Shown here piece by piece: positions 18,575-27,666 of a stretch of DNA of 47,218 nt. Origin of the DNA: an uncultured Prochlorococcus sp. (GTDB lineage: Bacteria; Cyanobacteriota; Cyanobacteriia; PCC-6307; Cyanobiaceae); contig CACILY010000005.1 of NCBI GenBank assembly GCA_902587615.1, positions 1-47,218 of the forward strand, given 5' to 3'. How positions within the stretch are numbered: position 1 is the stretch's first letter; the number at the start of each line of letters is the position of its first letter. A model generated the notes under the pieces. It made no database searches and was not told the DNA's origin. It saw only the letters and a list, made by a program, of their open reading frames with translations. The translations under genes and the position numbers were made by a program.

Positions 18575-18730
18575 ATGGCCAAGAGAAGAAACCTCAAAAA
18601 GGAAAAGCAAGAGCGAAATCGAGCATATGCTAGAAAATTTAAAAAGCGTAAACTACGTAATGATGGGCGAGGTGAAGGAGCTGGTAACGGTGTTACTGGA
18701 ACAGCTAACAATGGTGGGGCTGCAGATTAA
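18575..18730 (+). CDS. Small highly basic protein (51 aa), not in the supplied ORF track
   Basis: ATG..TAA gives MAKRRNLKKEKQERNRAYARKFKKRKLRNDGRGEGAGNGVTGTANNGGAAD; 35 bp after devA; more plausible than the overlapping out-of-frame ORF 18627-18821. Confidence 0.7.
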   Translation: MAKRRNLKKEKQERNRAYARKFKKRKLRNDGRGEGAGNGVTGTANNGGAAD

Positions 18731-18811
18731 TAGATTCCTTATAGAATCTGATTGCTTACTAAACTTAGGTCAGATCAACTGTCTACACTTTCATGAAAGT
18801 AGCTTTCTAGA

Positions 18812-19744
18812 ATGTTTATAAGTGTCATAATTCCAACTTATAACCGTAAGCCGATTCTAGAGAAGTGTTTACGAGCTCTAGAAAAGCAGAGATTAATCCA
18901 ACCGATTGATAAATATGAAGTAGTTTTAGTTGACGATGGCTCAACTGATGGGACTCCTTTATGGATTAACCAAACCAAACAGCAATTCCCACATGTTCGA
19001 TTAATACAACAAGATCATGGGGGTCCAGCTGCTGCGCGTAATTGTGGTGTCAAAGCTAGTTTAGGAGATTTAATTATATTTATAGATAGTGATCTTGTCG
19101 TTACAGAGAGTTTTTTAATTAGCCATGTTCGAGCCATTACTAAATTTTGGCACCGTAGAAATGATCGACGATGCTTTACTTACGGATCAGTTATAAATAC
19201 AGCTAATTTTGAAAATCCAACTTCTGAATCTCATAAATTACAGGACAATTCATGGGCTTATTTTGCTACAGGGAATGTAGCTATCGATAAGCAAGTCCTT
19301 CTTCAATCTGGACTTTTCGATACATCTTTTTATTTATATGGATGGGAAGATTTGGAGCTAGGAGAACGTTTAAGAAATATGGGAGTTAAACTTATAAAAT
19401 GTCCTAAAGCTGTTGGTTACCATTGGCATCCCCCCCTAAACATTGAACAAATACCTGATCTGATAAGAGTAGAAAAAGAAAGAGCTAAAATGGGCTTGGT
19501 TTTTTATAGAAAACATCCAACTCTTAGAGTTAGATTCATAATTCAATATACATTTTTACATCGCACCCTTTGGGAACTTTTGACATTGGGGGGCTTGTTA
19601 AATGAAAAAACACTGAGACCCTTATTCGCATTTTTAATCCGACGAGGTCACTCTGGATTGGCAATGGAGGTTCTTCGAATACCTTTAAATTTGATAGGTG
19701 TGAGAGCAATTTATAGAGAAGCTAGGTTAATTGCTCTTGGTTGA
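18812..19744 (+). CDS. Glycosyltransferase family 2
   Basis: FISVIIPTYNRKPILEKCLRAL, VDDGSTDGT, GGPAAARNCGVKASLGDLIIFIDSD. Confidence 0.93.
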   Translation: MFISVIIPTYNRKPILEKCLRALEKQRLIQPIDKYEVVLVDDGSTDGTPLWINQTKQQFPHVRLIQQDHGGPAAARNCGVKASLGDLIIFIDSDLVVTESFLISHVRAITKFWHRRNDRRCFTYGSVINTANFENPTSESHKLQDNSWAYFATGNVAIDKQVLLQSGLFDTSFYLYGWEDLELGERLRNMGVKLIKCPKAVGYHWHPPLNIEQIPDLIRVEKERAKMGLVFYRKHPTLRVRFIIQYTFLHRTLWELLTLGGLLNEKTLRPLFAFLIRRGHSGLAMEVLRIPLNLIGVRAIYREARLIALG

Positions 19745-19888
19745 GCAGATTTTTTGATAAATTGGTTGAGTACACAACAACCGCACACCTGATCGTTTCG
19801 GGTGATGATTGATTAACTTAAAAATCTTTGTGATTTTTATCTCATTTCATCCCTGTCAGGTGGAGGCCAACCCGAAACCCTAAAAAAC

Positions 19889-20608
19889 ATGGCTGTAGTT
19901 TCTCTTTCAGAGATGATGGAAGCTGGTGCGCATTTCGGCCACCAGACAAGGAGATGGAATCCCAAGATGTCTCGCTATATTTATTGCGCGAGAAATGGTA
20001 TCCACATAATCGACCTGGTTAAAACTGCTGTTTGTATGAATAGTGCCTATAAATGGACCAGATCAGCTGCAAGAGGAGGTAAAAGATTTCTTTTTGTAGG
20101 TACTAAAAAGCAAGCCTCTGAGGTAATTGCTCAAGAAGCCTCTAGATGCGGTGCTTCTTATGTCAATCAAAGATGGTTGGGTGGCATGCTTACCAACTGG
20201 ACAACAATGAAGGCCCGTATCGATCGATTGAAAGATCTCGAGAGAATGGAATCTAGTGGTGCTATAGCAATGAGACCTAAGAAAGAAGCTGCTGTTCTTC
20301 GTCGTGAACTGGAAAGACTTCAAAAATATCTTGGAGGTCTAAAAGGAATGAAGCGTCTGCCTGATGTTGTTATTTTAGTTGATCAGAGACGTGAAACTAA
20401 CGCTGTTCTCGAAGCAAGGAAGTTAGATATCCCTTTGATTTCCATGCTTGATACTAATTGTGATCCTGATCTTTGTGAGGTCCCGATTCCTTGTAATGAT
20501 GATGCGGTTCGTTCAGTTCAACTTATTCTAGGGAGGTTGGCTGATGCCATTAATGAGGGTCGTCACGGATCTAATGATCAAAGAAACCAAGATAGCAACA
20601 AGCGATAA
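19889..20608 (+). CDS. rpsB: 30S ribosomal protein S2
   Basis: [53 protein letters not shown]. Confidence 0.98.
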   Translation: MAVVSLSEMMEAGAHFGHQTRRWNPKMSRYIYCARNGIHIIDLVKTAVCMNSAYKWTRSAARGGKRFLFVGTKKQASEVIAQEASRCGASYVNQRWLGGMLTNWTTMKARIDRLKDLERMESSGAIAMRPKKEAAVLRRELERLQKYLGGLKGMKRLPDVVILVDQRRETNAVLEARKLDIPLISMLDTNCDPDLCEVPIPCNDDAVRSVQLILGRLADAINEGRHGSNDQRNQDSNKR

Positions 20609-20690
20609 CTATCTTATAAAATTATTTGTAATTTCTAGCCAGCCCTTTTAATTAGGCGCTTGGCCTATTCCACCAATCTCACTAATCAAA

Positions 20691-21347
20691 ATGTCGGCAA
20701 TAACAGCCAAACTCGTTAAAGAACTGCGTGACAAAACCGGCGCAGGAATGATGGATTGTAAGAAGGCTCTTGGAGAAACCTCTGGTGATCTTGAAAAAGC
20801 AATCGAATGGTTGAGGCAAAAGGGAATTGCAAGTGCAGAAAAGAAATCAGGAAGAATTGCTGCTGAAGGTGCAATAGGTAGTTACATTCATACAGGGGCA
20901 AGAGTAGGAGTACTTTTAGAGGTGAATTGCGAAACAGATTTTGTTGCTAGAGGTGAGCTCTTTCAAGGACTATTACGAGACCTCGCTATGCAGATTGCGG
21001 CTTGTCCAAATGTCGAATATGTATCTGTTGATCAAATACCTAAAGAAATTGCAGATAAAGAAAAATCTATAGAAATGGGTAGAGATGATCTCGCTGGTAA
21101 GCCAGATCAAATCAAGGCAAAGATAGTTGAAGGAAGAATTGGTAAACGATTAAAAGAATTAGCGTTACTTGAACAACCCTTTATTCGAGATAGCTCCAAC
21201 ACAGTAGAAGAGCTTGTTAAAGAAGTTGCAGGTCAAATAGGAGAGAATATACAAGTGAGACGATTTACTCGTTATACTCTTGGCGAAGGAATTGAAGTCG
21301 AAGAATCTGACTTTGCCGCTGAAGTTGCATCTATGAAAGCTTCTTGA
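20691..21347 (+). CDS. tsf: Elongation factor Ts
   Basis: [54 protein letters not shown]. Confidence 0.98.
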   Translation: MSAITAKLVKELRDKTGAGMMDCKKALGETSGDLEKAIEWLRQKGIASAEKKSGRIAAEGAIGSYIHTGARVGVLLEVNCETDFVARGELFQGLLRDLAMQIAACPNVEYVSVDQIPKEIADKEKSIEMGRDDLAGKPDQIKAKIVEGRIGKRLKELALLEQPFIRDSSNTVEELVKEVAGQIGENIQVRRFTRYTLGEGIEVEESDFAAEVASMKAS

Positions 21348-22579
21348 TTTTGCCCTCACAAAATAATCAAACAACAAAATATGAACCAAACGAGCAACTT
21401 GAATACTTGCGACTGCAATGCAATTCATTAAAGAAAGATCTTTATAAAACTAATGCTTTATATTTGAATTTAACAAGAGATATTCTGCCTAATTCAATTA
21501 GACATGCAGTTTTTTTATTGATAACTGATAATAGTGAGTATCAATTAAATTTCTCTTCTCCAGAATCAAGGAAAATATGTTTTGAGAAAATTGATAAGAT
21601 AGCTTCTAAATATAACTCTTTCTTAACTATAGAGCATTTAATGAATATAGCTGAAGAGATAGAGAAAGAAAAACAAGAAGATCAGTTAAATAAAAACAAG
21701 GAATTCCTATCTGATAAAGTTCAATCGTCAGAAAATAAATCGTCAAAGTTAGATTTAACCAATATAGATTCTATAGATTTAAGTTCGAAGCCACCAATTG
21801 AAAATACTAAGTTGATCTATCAAAACTTCAAAGGCAAGATTTTATCTTCTTCGGATGATTTGAATTTCGAACTGCTAAATAAACAAGAAAACATCTCCAA
21901 TAATGCGGAGAATGATAATAGTAATTTAGGCTTCAAAAGCATTCAAGACCAGCATAGCAATAATTTACCTCATAATAAAAATGAAGGTATAACAGTCTTC
22001 AAAAAATTACTGATGATGGCCGGTGATATTATTAATAAAGAAAAAACATCTGAAGATAATCAGGAATCTCCTTACTTAAATAATAAATCACAACAAGAAG
22101 AACATGATTCTGCTGATATTTTTTTACCTGAAACCCCAATTGAACTCTACTATTGGATGAACTCAATAGAAATCGCTTTTGACAGGATTCTTCGTGATTT
22201 ATCTAATTCTATAAATATTGAATTATTGCGTTCAGGTTTAATTAATAACCTTATGCCAGTTAAGCTTTTAGATGCTGCTATCTCTGGTGAATTGGACTCT
22301 GAAGATTCTCATTCAAATCTCCTTAAATTGAAAGTTCCTTTAGGAAATTCCAGTCCAAACGAGAATATGCATATGTCATGTCTTCTTGTTAGAGCAACTG
22401 ACTTGGAATTTGATAATCCTAGACTGAAGAAATATAAGTCTTATTTAATACAACGTCGTAATCTCTTAGTCACAATGGTTAAGAAGCAACGCCATTGGCA
22501 GAATCGTTCATTGGCTAACGAGGTAAATCAACAATGGTTGAAAACCCCTCTAGGGAAAACAAAGACAGATTCCCTTTAA
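21344..22579 (+). CDS. Hypothetical 411-aa protein with low-complexity N/S/K/E-rich central region
   Basis: Long ORF between tsf and recG; TTG start overlaps the tsf stop; ordered-looking ends flank a low-complexity middle. Confidence 0.75.
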   Translation: MILPSQNNQTTKYEPNEQLEYLRLQCNSLKKDLYKTNALYLNLTRDILPNSIRHAVFLLITDNSEYQLNFSSPESRKICFEKIDKIASKYNSFLTIEHLMNIAEEIEKEKQEDQLNKNKEFLSDKVQSSENKSSKLDLTNIDSIDLSSKPPIENTKLIYQNFKGKILSSSDDLNFELLNKQENISNNAENDNSNLGFKSIQDQHSNNLPHNKNEGITVFKKLLMMAGDIINKEKTSEDNQESPYLNNKSQQEEHDSADIFLPETPIELYYWMNSIEIAFDRILRDLSNSINIELLRSGLINNLMPVKLLDAAISGELDSEDSHSNLLKLKVPLGNSSPNENMHMSCLLVRATDLEFDNPRLKKYKSYLIQRRNLLVTMVKKQRHWQNRSLANEVNQQWLKTPLGKTKTDSL

Positions 22580-25071
22580 GTCTCACCGTTGAACAAGTTC
22601 AATCTTTTCAACACTGGTTACGCGTTTTGCAAAAGGCTTTAACGTTAGAAGTAGAGTCTGGCTTTAATAATCTACAAGGGCGTCATGAATTATTCCATTC
22701 ATTTATCTCAAAACAACTTTTACTTTCTCCCTTTTCCCTTTCCGGCGAAAACCATTACAGAATTAAGAAATTTTCTCAAAAATTTAATGAATACCCACAA
22801 ACCTCTCTTGGTGAAAATCGTCGTTTAGTTATTGATACCCGAAAGTTTTTATATGAATTAAGTAAACAATATTCAGAAGATCCTATTGCCCATAAAATTA
22901 GATTAAAAACTTATCAACTTAACGTCTCTAATCGAGTAGCTATCAAACCGTCAGATAAACTACTAACTCTGAATACACCCGTATCAGAAATTAAAGGAAT
23001 AGGACTAAAACTTGCAGAGAGGCTTTCTGCATTAGGTATTCTTGTGGCAGGTGATCTATTAACCTATTACCCGAGAGATTATGTAGATTACTCTAATCTC
23101 ATTAATATTAATTCTTTAGAGGTTGGTGAAGCAGCAACAATTGTTGGAACTGTACGACGAACTAGTGCTTTTACCAGTCCTAAAAATCCTAACTTATCAA
23201 TACTAGAGTTATACCTTCAAGATAAAACTGGAAGGATTAAAATTACCAAATTTTTTGCTGGACGTCGATTTAGTAATATGTCCTATCTAAAATCTCAACA
23301 AAGTTTATATCCGTCAGGGTCTACTGTTGCAATAAGTGGATTGGTTAAAGAAGGTGTGTATGGGAAGAGTGTCTCTGATCCTATTATTGAAGTTATAGAA
23401 AATACAAATTCTCAATTGAAGTCCAAGTGTATAGGACGTCTACTACCTGTTTACTCTCTAACTGATGGTATTAACTCAAATAGATTTCGTGATTTTATTG
23501 AGATCGTCTTACCATTAAATAAAAGTTTTGTAGAGCCTTTGCCTTCTTCGATTCTGGAAACACTTCCATTTCCAGTAAAGAGTCAGGCGATTCATGATAT
23601 TCATTTTCCTTCCGATAAACAATCATTAGATAAGGCAAGAAGAAGGTTGGTTTTTGATGAATTTTTTATTTTTCAATTGAGTCTACTTTTTAAAAAGGCT
23701 CAGTTGAAAAATAAGATTGCTCCAACTTTAGATACTTCCCTAATTCAAGAAAGTTTATGTAGATCTTTTCTTGAATTATTACCTTTTTCTCTTACGAAGG
23801 CTCAGCAACGAGTTCTGTCTGAAATTGAGTCTGACCTCAAAAAATCGAAACCAATGGCTAGGCTTGTACAAGGTGATGTTGGCAGTGGTAAGACTGTAAT
23901 TGCGATTGCTTCGCTTCTAAGTGCTGTTCAAGCTGGATGGCAAGGAGCCTTGATGGCTCCAACGGAAGTTCTGGCTGAGCAACATTATCGGTCTCTATGC
24001 AAATGGCTACCTCAATTGAATGTCACAGTTGAGTTGTTAACTGGGTCGTCAAGCCGTAGTCATCGTAGAAGAATACTTGATGATCTTATTAATGGTTCAT
24101 TAAAAATATTAGTTGGTACCCATGCTCTAATAGAGGCACCTGTTTCGTTTTCTCGTTTGGGACTAGTCGTTGTTGATGAGCAACATCGATTTGGTGTTCG
24201 CCAACGTAATCTTCTTCTTGATAAGGGTATTCAACCTCATTTGTTAACAATGACTGCTACTCCTATTCCGCGAACCCTTGCACTATCTCTCTACGGAGAT
24301 TTAGATGTGAGTCAAATTGATGAGATGCCACCTGGTCGTGCCACTATTAATACTCAGTTAATTTCTAGGTCCTGTATCGAGGATGCTTACCAGTTAATTA
24401 GAGAGGTTACTTCCTTAGGCCAACAAGCTTATGTTGTTTTGCCTTTGGTGGAAGAGTCTGAAAAACTTGAATTGAGCTCAGCAAAAAAAGTATATAAAGA
24501 GTTTTCTCTTGATATTTTTCCAGAATTGAAAGTAGGTTTATTGCATGGACGAATGACGGGGATAGAGAAGCAATCTGTTATTCAGAAATTTCGTTCTATT
24601 GAATTCAATATTCTTGTATCAACTACTGTTATAGAAGTTGGAGTTGATGTCCCTAACGCGACTGTAATGCTGATAGATAATGCCGAACGTTTTGGTCTGG
24701 CTCAACTACATCAATTACGTGGACGTGTCGGCCGTGGTATATCTCAATCTCATTGTTTGCTTATTTATGATGGTAATAATAGTCAATCAAAACAAAGGTT
24801 GAATGTACTCGCTCAATCCAATGATGGATTTGAAATTTCAGAAATTGACTTACGTTTACGAGGACCAGGACAAGTTCTTGGTACTAGACAGTCTGGTCTT
24901 CCTGATTTTGCCTTGGCTAACTTGATTGATGATACTGAGATACTTGAACTTGCAAGGAAAAAAGCTTTACAAGTTTTAGAGGAGGATCCTGAGTTAATAA
25001 ATTACTCTAATTTGAGAAAATTAGTTGAAGCTCATAGGAAAAGTATTACTCTTAACTCTCATTTGAATTGA
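22534..25071 (+). CDS. recG: ATP-dependent DNA helicase RecG
   Basis: RLVQGDVGSGKTVIA, VVDEQHRFGVRQR, TMTATPIPRTLALSLYGDLDVSQIDEMPPGR, LHQLRGRVGRG; N-terminal extension of about 150 aa. Confidence 0.97.
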   Translation: MVENPSRENKDRFPLSLTVEQVQSFQHWLRVLQKALTLEVESGFNNLQGRHELFHSFISKQLLLSPFSLSGENHYRIKKFSQKFNEYPQTSLGENRRLVIDTRKFLYELSKQYSEDPIAHKIRLKTYQLNVSNRVAIKPSDKLLTLNTPVSEIKGIGLKLAERLSALGILVAGDLLTYYPRDYVDYSNLININSLEVGEAATIVGTVRRTSAFTSPKNPNLSILELYLQDKTGRIKITKFFAGRRFSNMSYLKSQQSLYPSGSTVAISGLVKEGVYGKSVSDPIIEVIENTNSQLKSKCIGRLLPVYSLTDGINSNRFRDFIEIVLPLNKSFVEPLPSSILETLPFPVKSQAIHDIHFPSDKQSLDKARRRLVFDEFFIFQLSLLFKKAQLKNKIAPTLDTSLIQESLCRSFLELLPFSLTKAQQRVLSEIESDLKKSKPMARLVQGDVGSGKTVIAIASLLSAVQAGWQGALMAPTEVLAEQHYRSLCKWLPQLNVTVELLTGSSSRSHRRRILDDLINGSLKILVGTHALIEAPVSFSRLGLVVVDEQHRFGVRQRNLLLDKGIQPHLLTMTATPIPRTLALSLYGDLDVSQIDEMPPGRATINTQLISRSCIEDAYQLIREVTSLGQQAYVVLPLVEESEKLELSSAKKVYKEFSLDIFPELKVGLLHGRMTGIEKQSVIQKFRSIEFNILVSTTVIEVGVDVPNATVMLIDNAERFGLAQLHQLRGRVGRGISQSHCLLIYDGNNSQSKQRLNVLAQSNDGFEISEIDLRLRGPGQVLGTRQSGLPDFALANLIDDTEILELARKKALQVLEEDPELINYSNLRKLVEAHRKSITLNSHLN

Positions 25072-25805
25072 TGGACGATACTTTAATTAGGCCTTGGAAT
25101 AAAATTAAAATTGATGAGTGTTCAGAGCCTCTCTCTTCTATCCCTACCGACTTATACCGGTTAGAACCTCATCCATATCTAGCATTAGGTGCTCCTTATG
25201 GTGAACGTATTAGTCCATGGTTTTTAAGGAATGGTGTTATTAGACGCTTGATTCTTGCTCAAGAGTACCTGCAATTGGAAGATAGTGATCTAATTCTGGC
25301 AATATTTGATGCATGGCGACCTATAGCTGTCCAAGCTTTTATGGTTGATCATGAGATTAATCAACAATGTAAATTACGCGGAATTAATCGCTATGCTCCC
25401 AATGATCAAATTAGATTGCAGCATGCAATTGCAGATGTTGAGACGTTTTGGGCTAATCCTACTAATAACCCAAAATGTCCTCCCCCGCACAGTACTGGAG
25501 GTGCAGTTGATTTAACTCTTGCCGATCGCTTTGGTAATCCGTTGGATATGGGTGGTGAAATAGATGAAATAGGACCAGTGTCTAAACCTGAGTATTACTT
25601 CGAATGTCCTAGTAATGACGATCCATTATTTTCAGAAATTTTGAACTCCCGTCGTATGCTTTTGGCTAAAGTTATGAAACTAGCTGGTTTCGTTCAGCAT
25701 CCTCTTGAATGGTGGCATTTTAGTTTTGGGGACCAATTGTGGGCTTGGAAGACTACTTCTCTTGTAGCAATCTATGGCACATGGTTTGATGACAGAATTT
25801 CTTGA
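25068..25805 (+). CDS. D-alanyl-D-alanine dipeptidase (VanX/DdpX family, M15D)
   Basis: FDAWRP, SxHxxGxAxD-type PPHSTGGAVDLTLAD, EWWHFSFG; actual start may be ATG 25071. Confidence 0.9.
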   Translation: MMDDTLIRPWNKIKIDECSEPLSSIPTDLYRLEPHPYLALGAPYGERISPWFLRNGVIRRLILAQEYLQLEDSDLILAIFDAWRPIAVQAFMVDHEINQQCKLRGINRYAPNDQIRLQHAIADVETFWANPTNNPKCPPPHSTGGAVDLTLADRFGNPLDMGGEIDEIGPVSKPEYYFECPSNDDPLFSEILNSRRMLLAKVMKLAGFVQHPLEWWHFSFGDQLWAWKTTSLVAIYGTWFDDRIS

Positions 25806-27550
25806 ACATTCTTGTCACCGAGGTTTTCAATATGATCGCCAAAACCGACATTTCCTCCAGCTTCTTTCCAGCTAATAAGTAAAGGTTTTAACGTTTTTTC
25901 TAAATTATCTAAGGACATACGTTGTAAGTAAGGTCTAGCTAGTCGTTGTAAATTACGGCTACCTCCTAACCAGAGTTGATATTGATTCTTACCACTCCCA
26001 ACTAATGCTAGCTCTGCCATATATGGTCTAGCACAACCATTAGGACAGCCAGTTATACGAATTAGAATAGGTCTTTTGATTTTAAGTTCTGTTAGTTGTG
26101 AGTTTATTCGATCAAGTATTGATGGAAGAAATCTTTCTGCTTCAGTCATGGCTAACCCACATAAGGGTAGTGCTGGACAAGCAAGTGCATGCCTAGTAAG
26201 TGGATCAATATTGTCTAAATTATCGATACCAATGTTTTTCAATGCTTTGCGAACACTGCTTCGCTGATGATTGCCAATGTTGCATAGTAAAAGGTCTTGG
26301 TTTGGTGTTAATCTAATATCTAATTGAAAAGATTCCACTATCTTTTTTAGTCCACTTTTTACGTTGCCTGATAATCTTCCTGAGATTAAGGGAATACCTA
26401 CAAACCAAAGCTTATTGCTCTGGCGATGCCAACCCAGGTAATCTTCTAACTTTGCCTTTGGCTCGGCTTTTAATGGTTTTATAGTTTTGAAAAAGTAATT
26501 ACTTTTAAGTTCCTGAAGGAACCAATCTATACCCATGTCCTGAAGCACATATTTCATGCGTGCAAGCCTTCTGGTTTTACGATTTCCATAGTCTCTTTGC
26601 AGGGCTAGAATTGATTGAACTAAATCTAAAATATCTGCACTTTCAACATAACCAAGAGGATCTGCTGTCCTCGCGAATGTTTCATCTAGATTATGAGTTC
26701 TTCCCATACCTCCACCAACATAGACATTACATCCTTCAAGCTCACCATTTGATTTAGTAAAGGCTACTAGACCTATGTCATGAGTAAGAAGATCAACTGA
26801 ATTATCTCCTGGAACCGTTACGGCACATTTAAACTTTCTTGGAAGATACGTTGTTCCATATAACGGCTCTTTTTTATTCCCACTAAATGTTCCACCTTTT
26901 AATTGCCGTTTTCTAACTTCTCGGACTGTTTCAGATGGTTTGATTCTGTAACTAAGGTCACCATTAACCCACATGTCTAAATAAGTCTTTTCAGCAGCGA
27001 CCGGACTCAGCACGTCTGCAATATTATTCGCCAGTTTTCTGACGGCAGGATAGGCACCTGTTTCATATGGGGCAGCAGGAGCCATTACGTTTCGATTTAT
27101 ATCACCACAAGCGGCGAGAGTAGAACCCATTGAGCGAATAATTGTACCAATTACTTCCCGAAGGTTTTCTTTTCTAATGCCATGCATTTGAAAAGCCTGT
27201 CGAGTTGTGGCTCTTAATGTCCCATTTCCTAGGTTATTGGAAAGATCATCTAGAGCGACAAATAAAGATGGTGAGATTCGGCCTGCTGGACTTCTTAATC
27301 TGAGCATCAGTTGCCAATCTTTTCCTTTTACTTCCCTATTGTCTTGTTGATAACTTCCGTGAAACTTAAGCAATTGAACAGCATCATTCGTGAAATGGTC
27401 TGTATCATTCGCAAGTTCTAGAACAAGTGGATTCTCTAAGTAATTGCTGTCTGCCTTAAATTGCTCAAATTTAACCCTCTCTGCTCCATTCGCAATGCAG
27501 GGAGCATTCCTTGGGTTATCTTCTTTTGTGAATCCTCCTTCTTCAGTCAC
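25772..27550 (-). CDS. sir: Sulfite reductase (ferredoxin)
   Basis: Siroheme/4Fe4S motifs ACPALPLCGLAMTEAER and ITGCPNGCARPYMAELALVG; ATTRQAFQMHGI. Confidence 0.92.
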   Translation of the reverse strand: MTEEGGFTKEDNPRNAPCIANGAERVKFEQFKADSNYLENPLVLELANDTDHFTNDAVQLLKFHGSYQQDNREVKGKDWQLMLRLRSPAGRISPSLFVALDDLSNNLGNGTLRATTRQAFQMHGIRKENLREVIGTIIRSMGSTLAACGDINRNVMAPAAPYETGAYPAVRKLANNIADVLSPVAAEKTYLDMWVNGDLSYRIKPSETVREVRKRQLKGGTFSGNKKEPLYGTTYLPRKFKCAVTVPGDNSVDLLTHDIGLVAFTKSNGELEGCNVYVGGGMGRTHNLDETFARTADPLGYVESADILDLVQSILALQRDYGNRKTRRLARMKYVLQDMGIDWFLQELKSNYFFKTIKPLKAEPKAKLEDYLGWHRQSNKLWFVGIPLISGRLSGNVKSGLKKIVESFQLDIRLTPNQDLLLCNIGNHQRSSVRKALKNIGIDNLDNIDPLTRHALACPALPLCGLAMTEAERFLPSILDRINSQLTELKIKRPILIRITGCPNGCARPYMAELALVGSGKNQYQLWLGGSRNLQRLARPYLQRMSLDNLEKTLKPLLISWKEAGGNVGFGDHIENLGDKNVQEILSSNHVP

Positions 27551-27666
27551 GGCATCATATTTTCACTAAAGTAACGTACATAATGAACACTACTAAGGTA
27601 CCTAAACAACATTACTTTTTAAGGTTATTGTTCAATAAAATGTGCACTTTGTAGTTCTAGGTTATT

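Noticed and set aside
18627-18821. 64-aa + strand ORF after devA
   Set aside because: Out-of-frame shadow of the more plausible 51-aa basic protein (18575-18730).
27592-27645. Short dyads (ttattg-tt-caataa) and repeated GTA/TAC triplets in the sir-glyS divergent region, considered as a regulator or NtcA site
   Set aside because: GTA/TAC pairs have the wrong spacing (N3, N10 or N12, not N8), and the 6-bp dyad is too short in AT-rich DNA.
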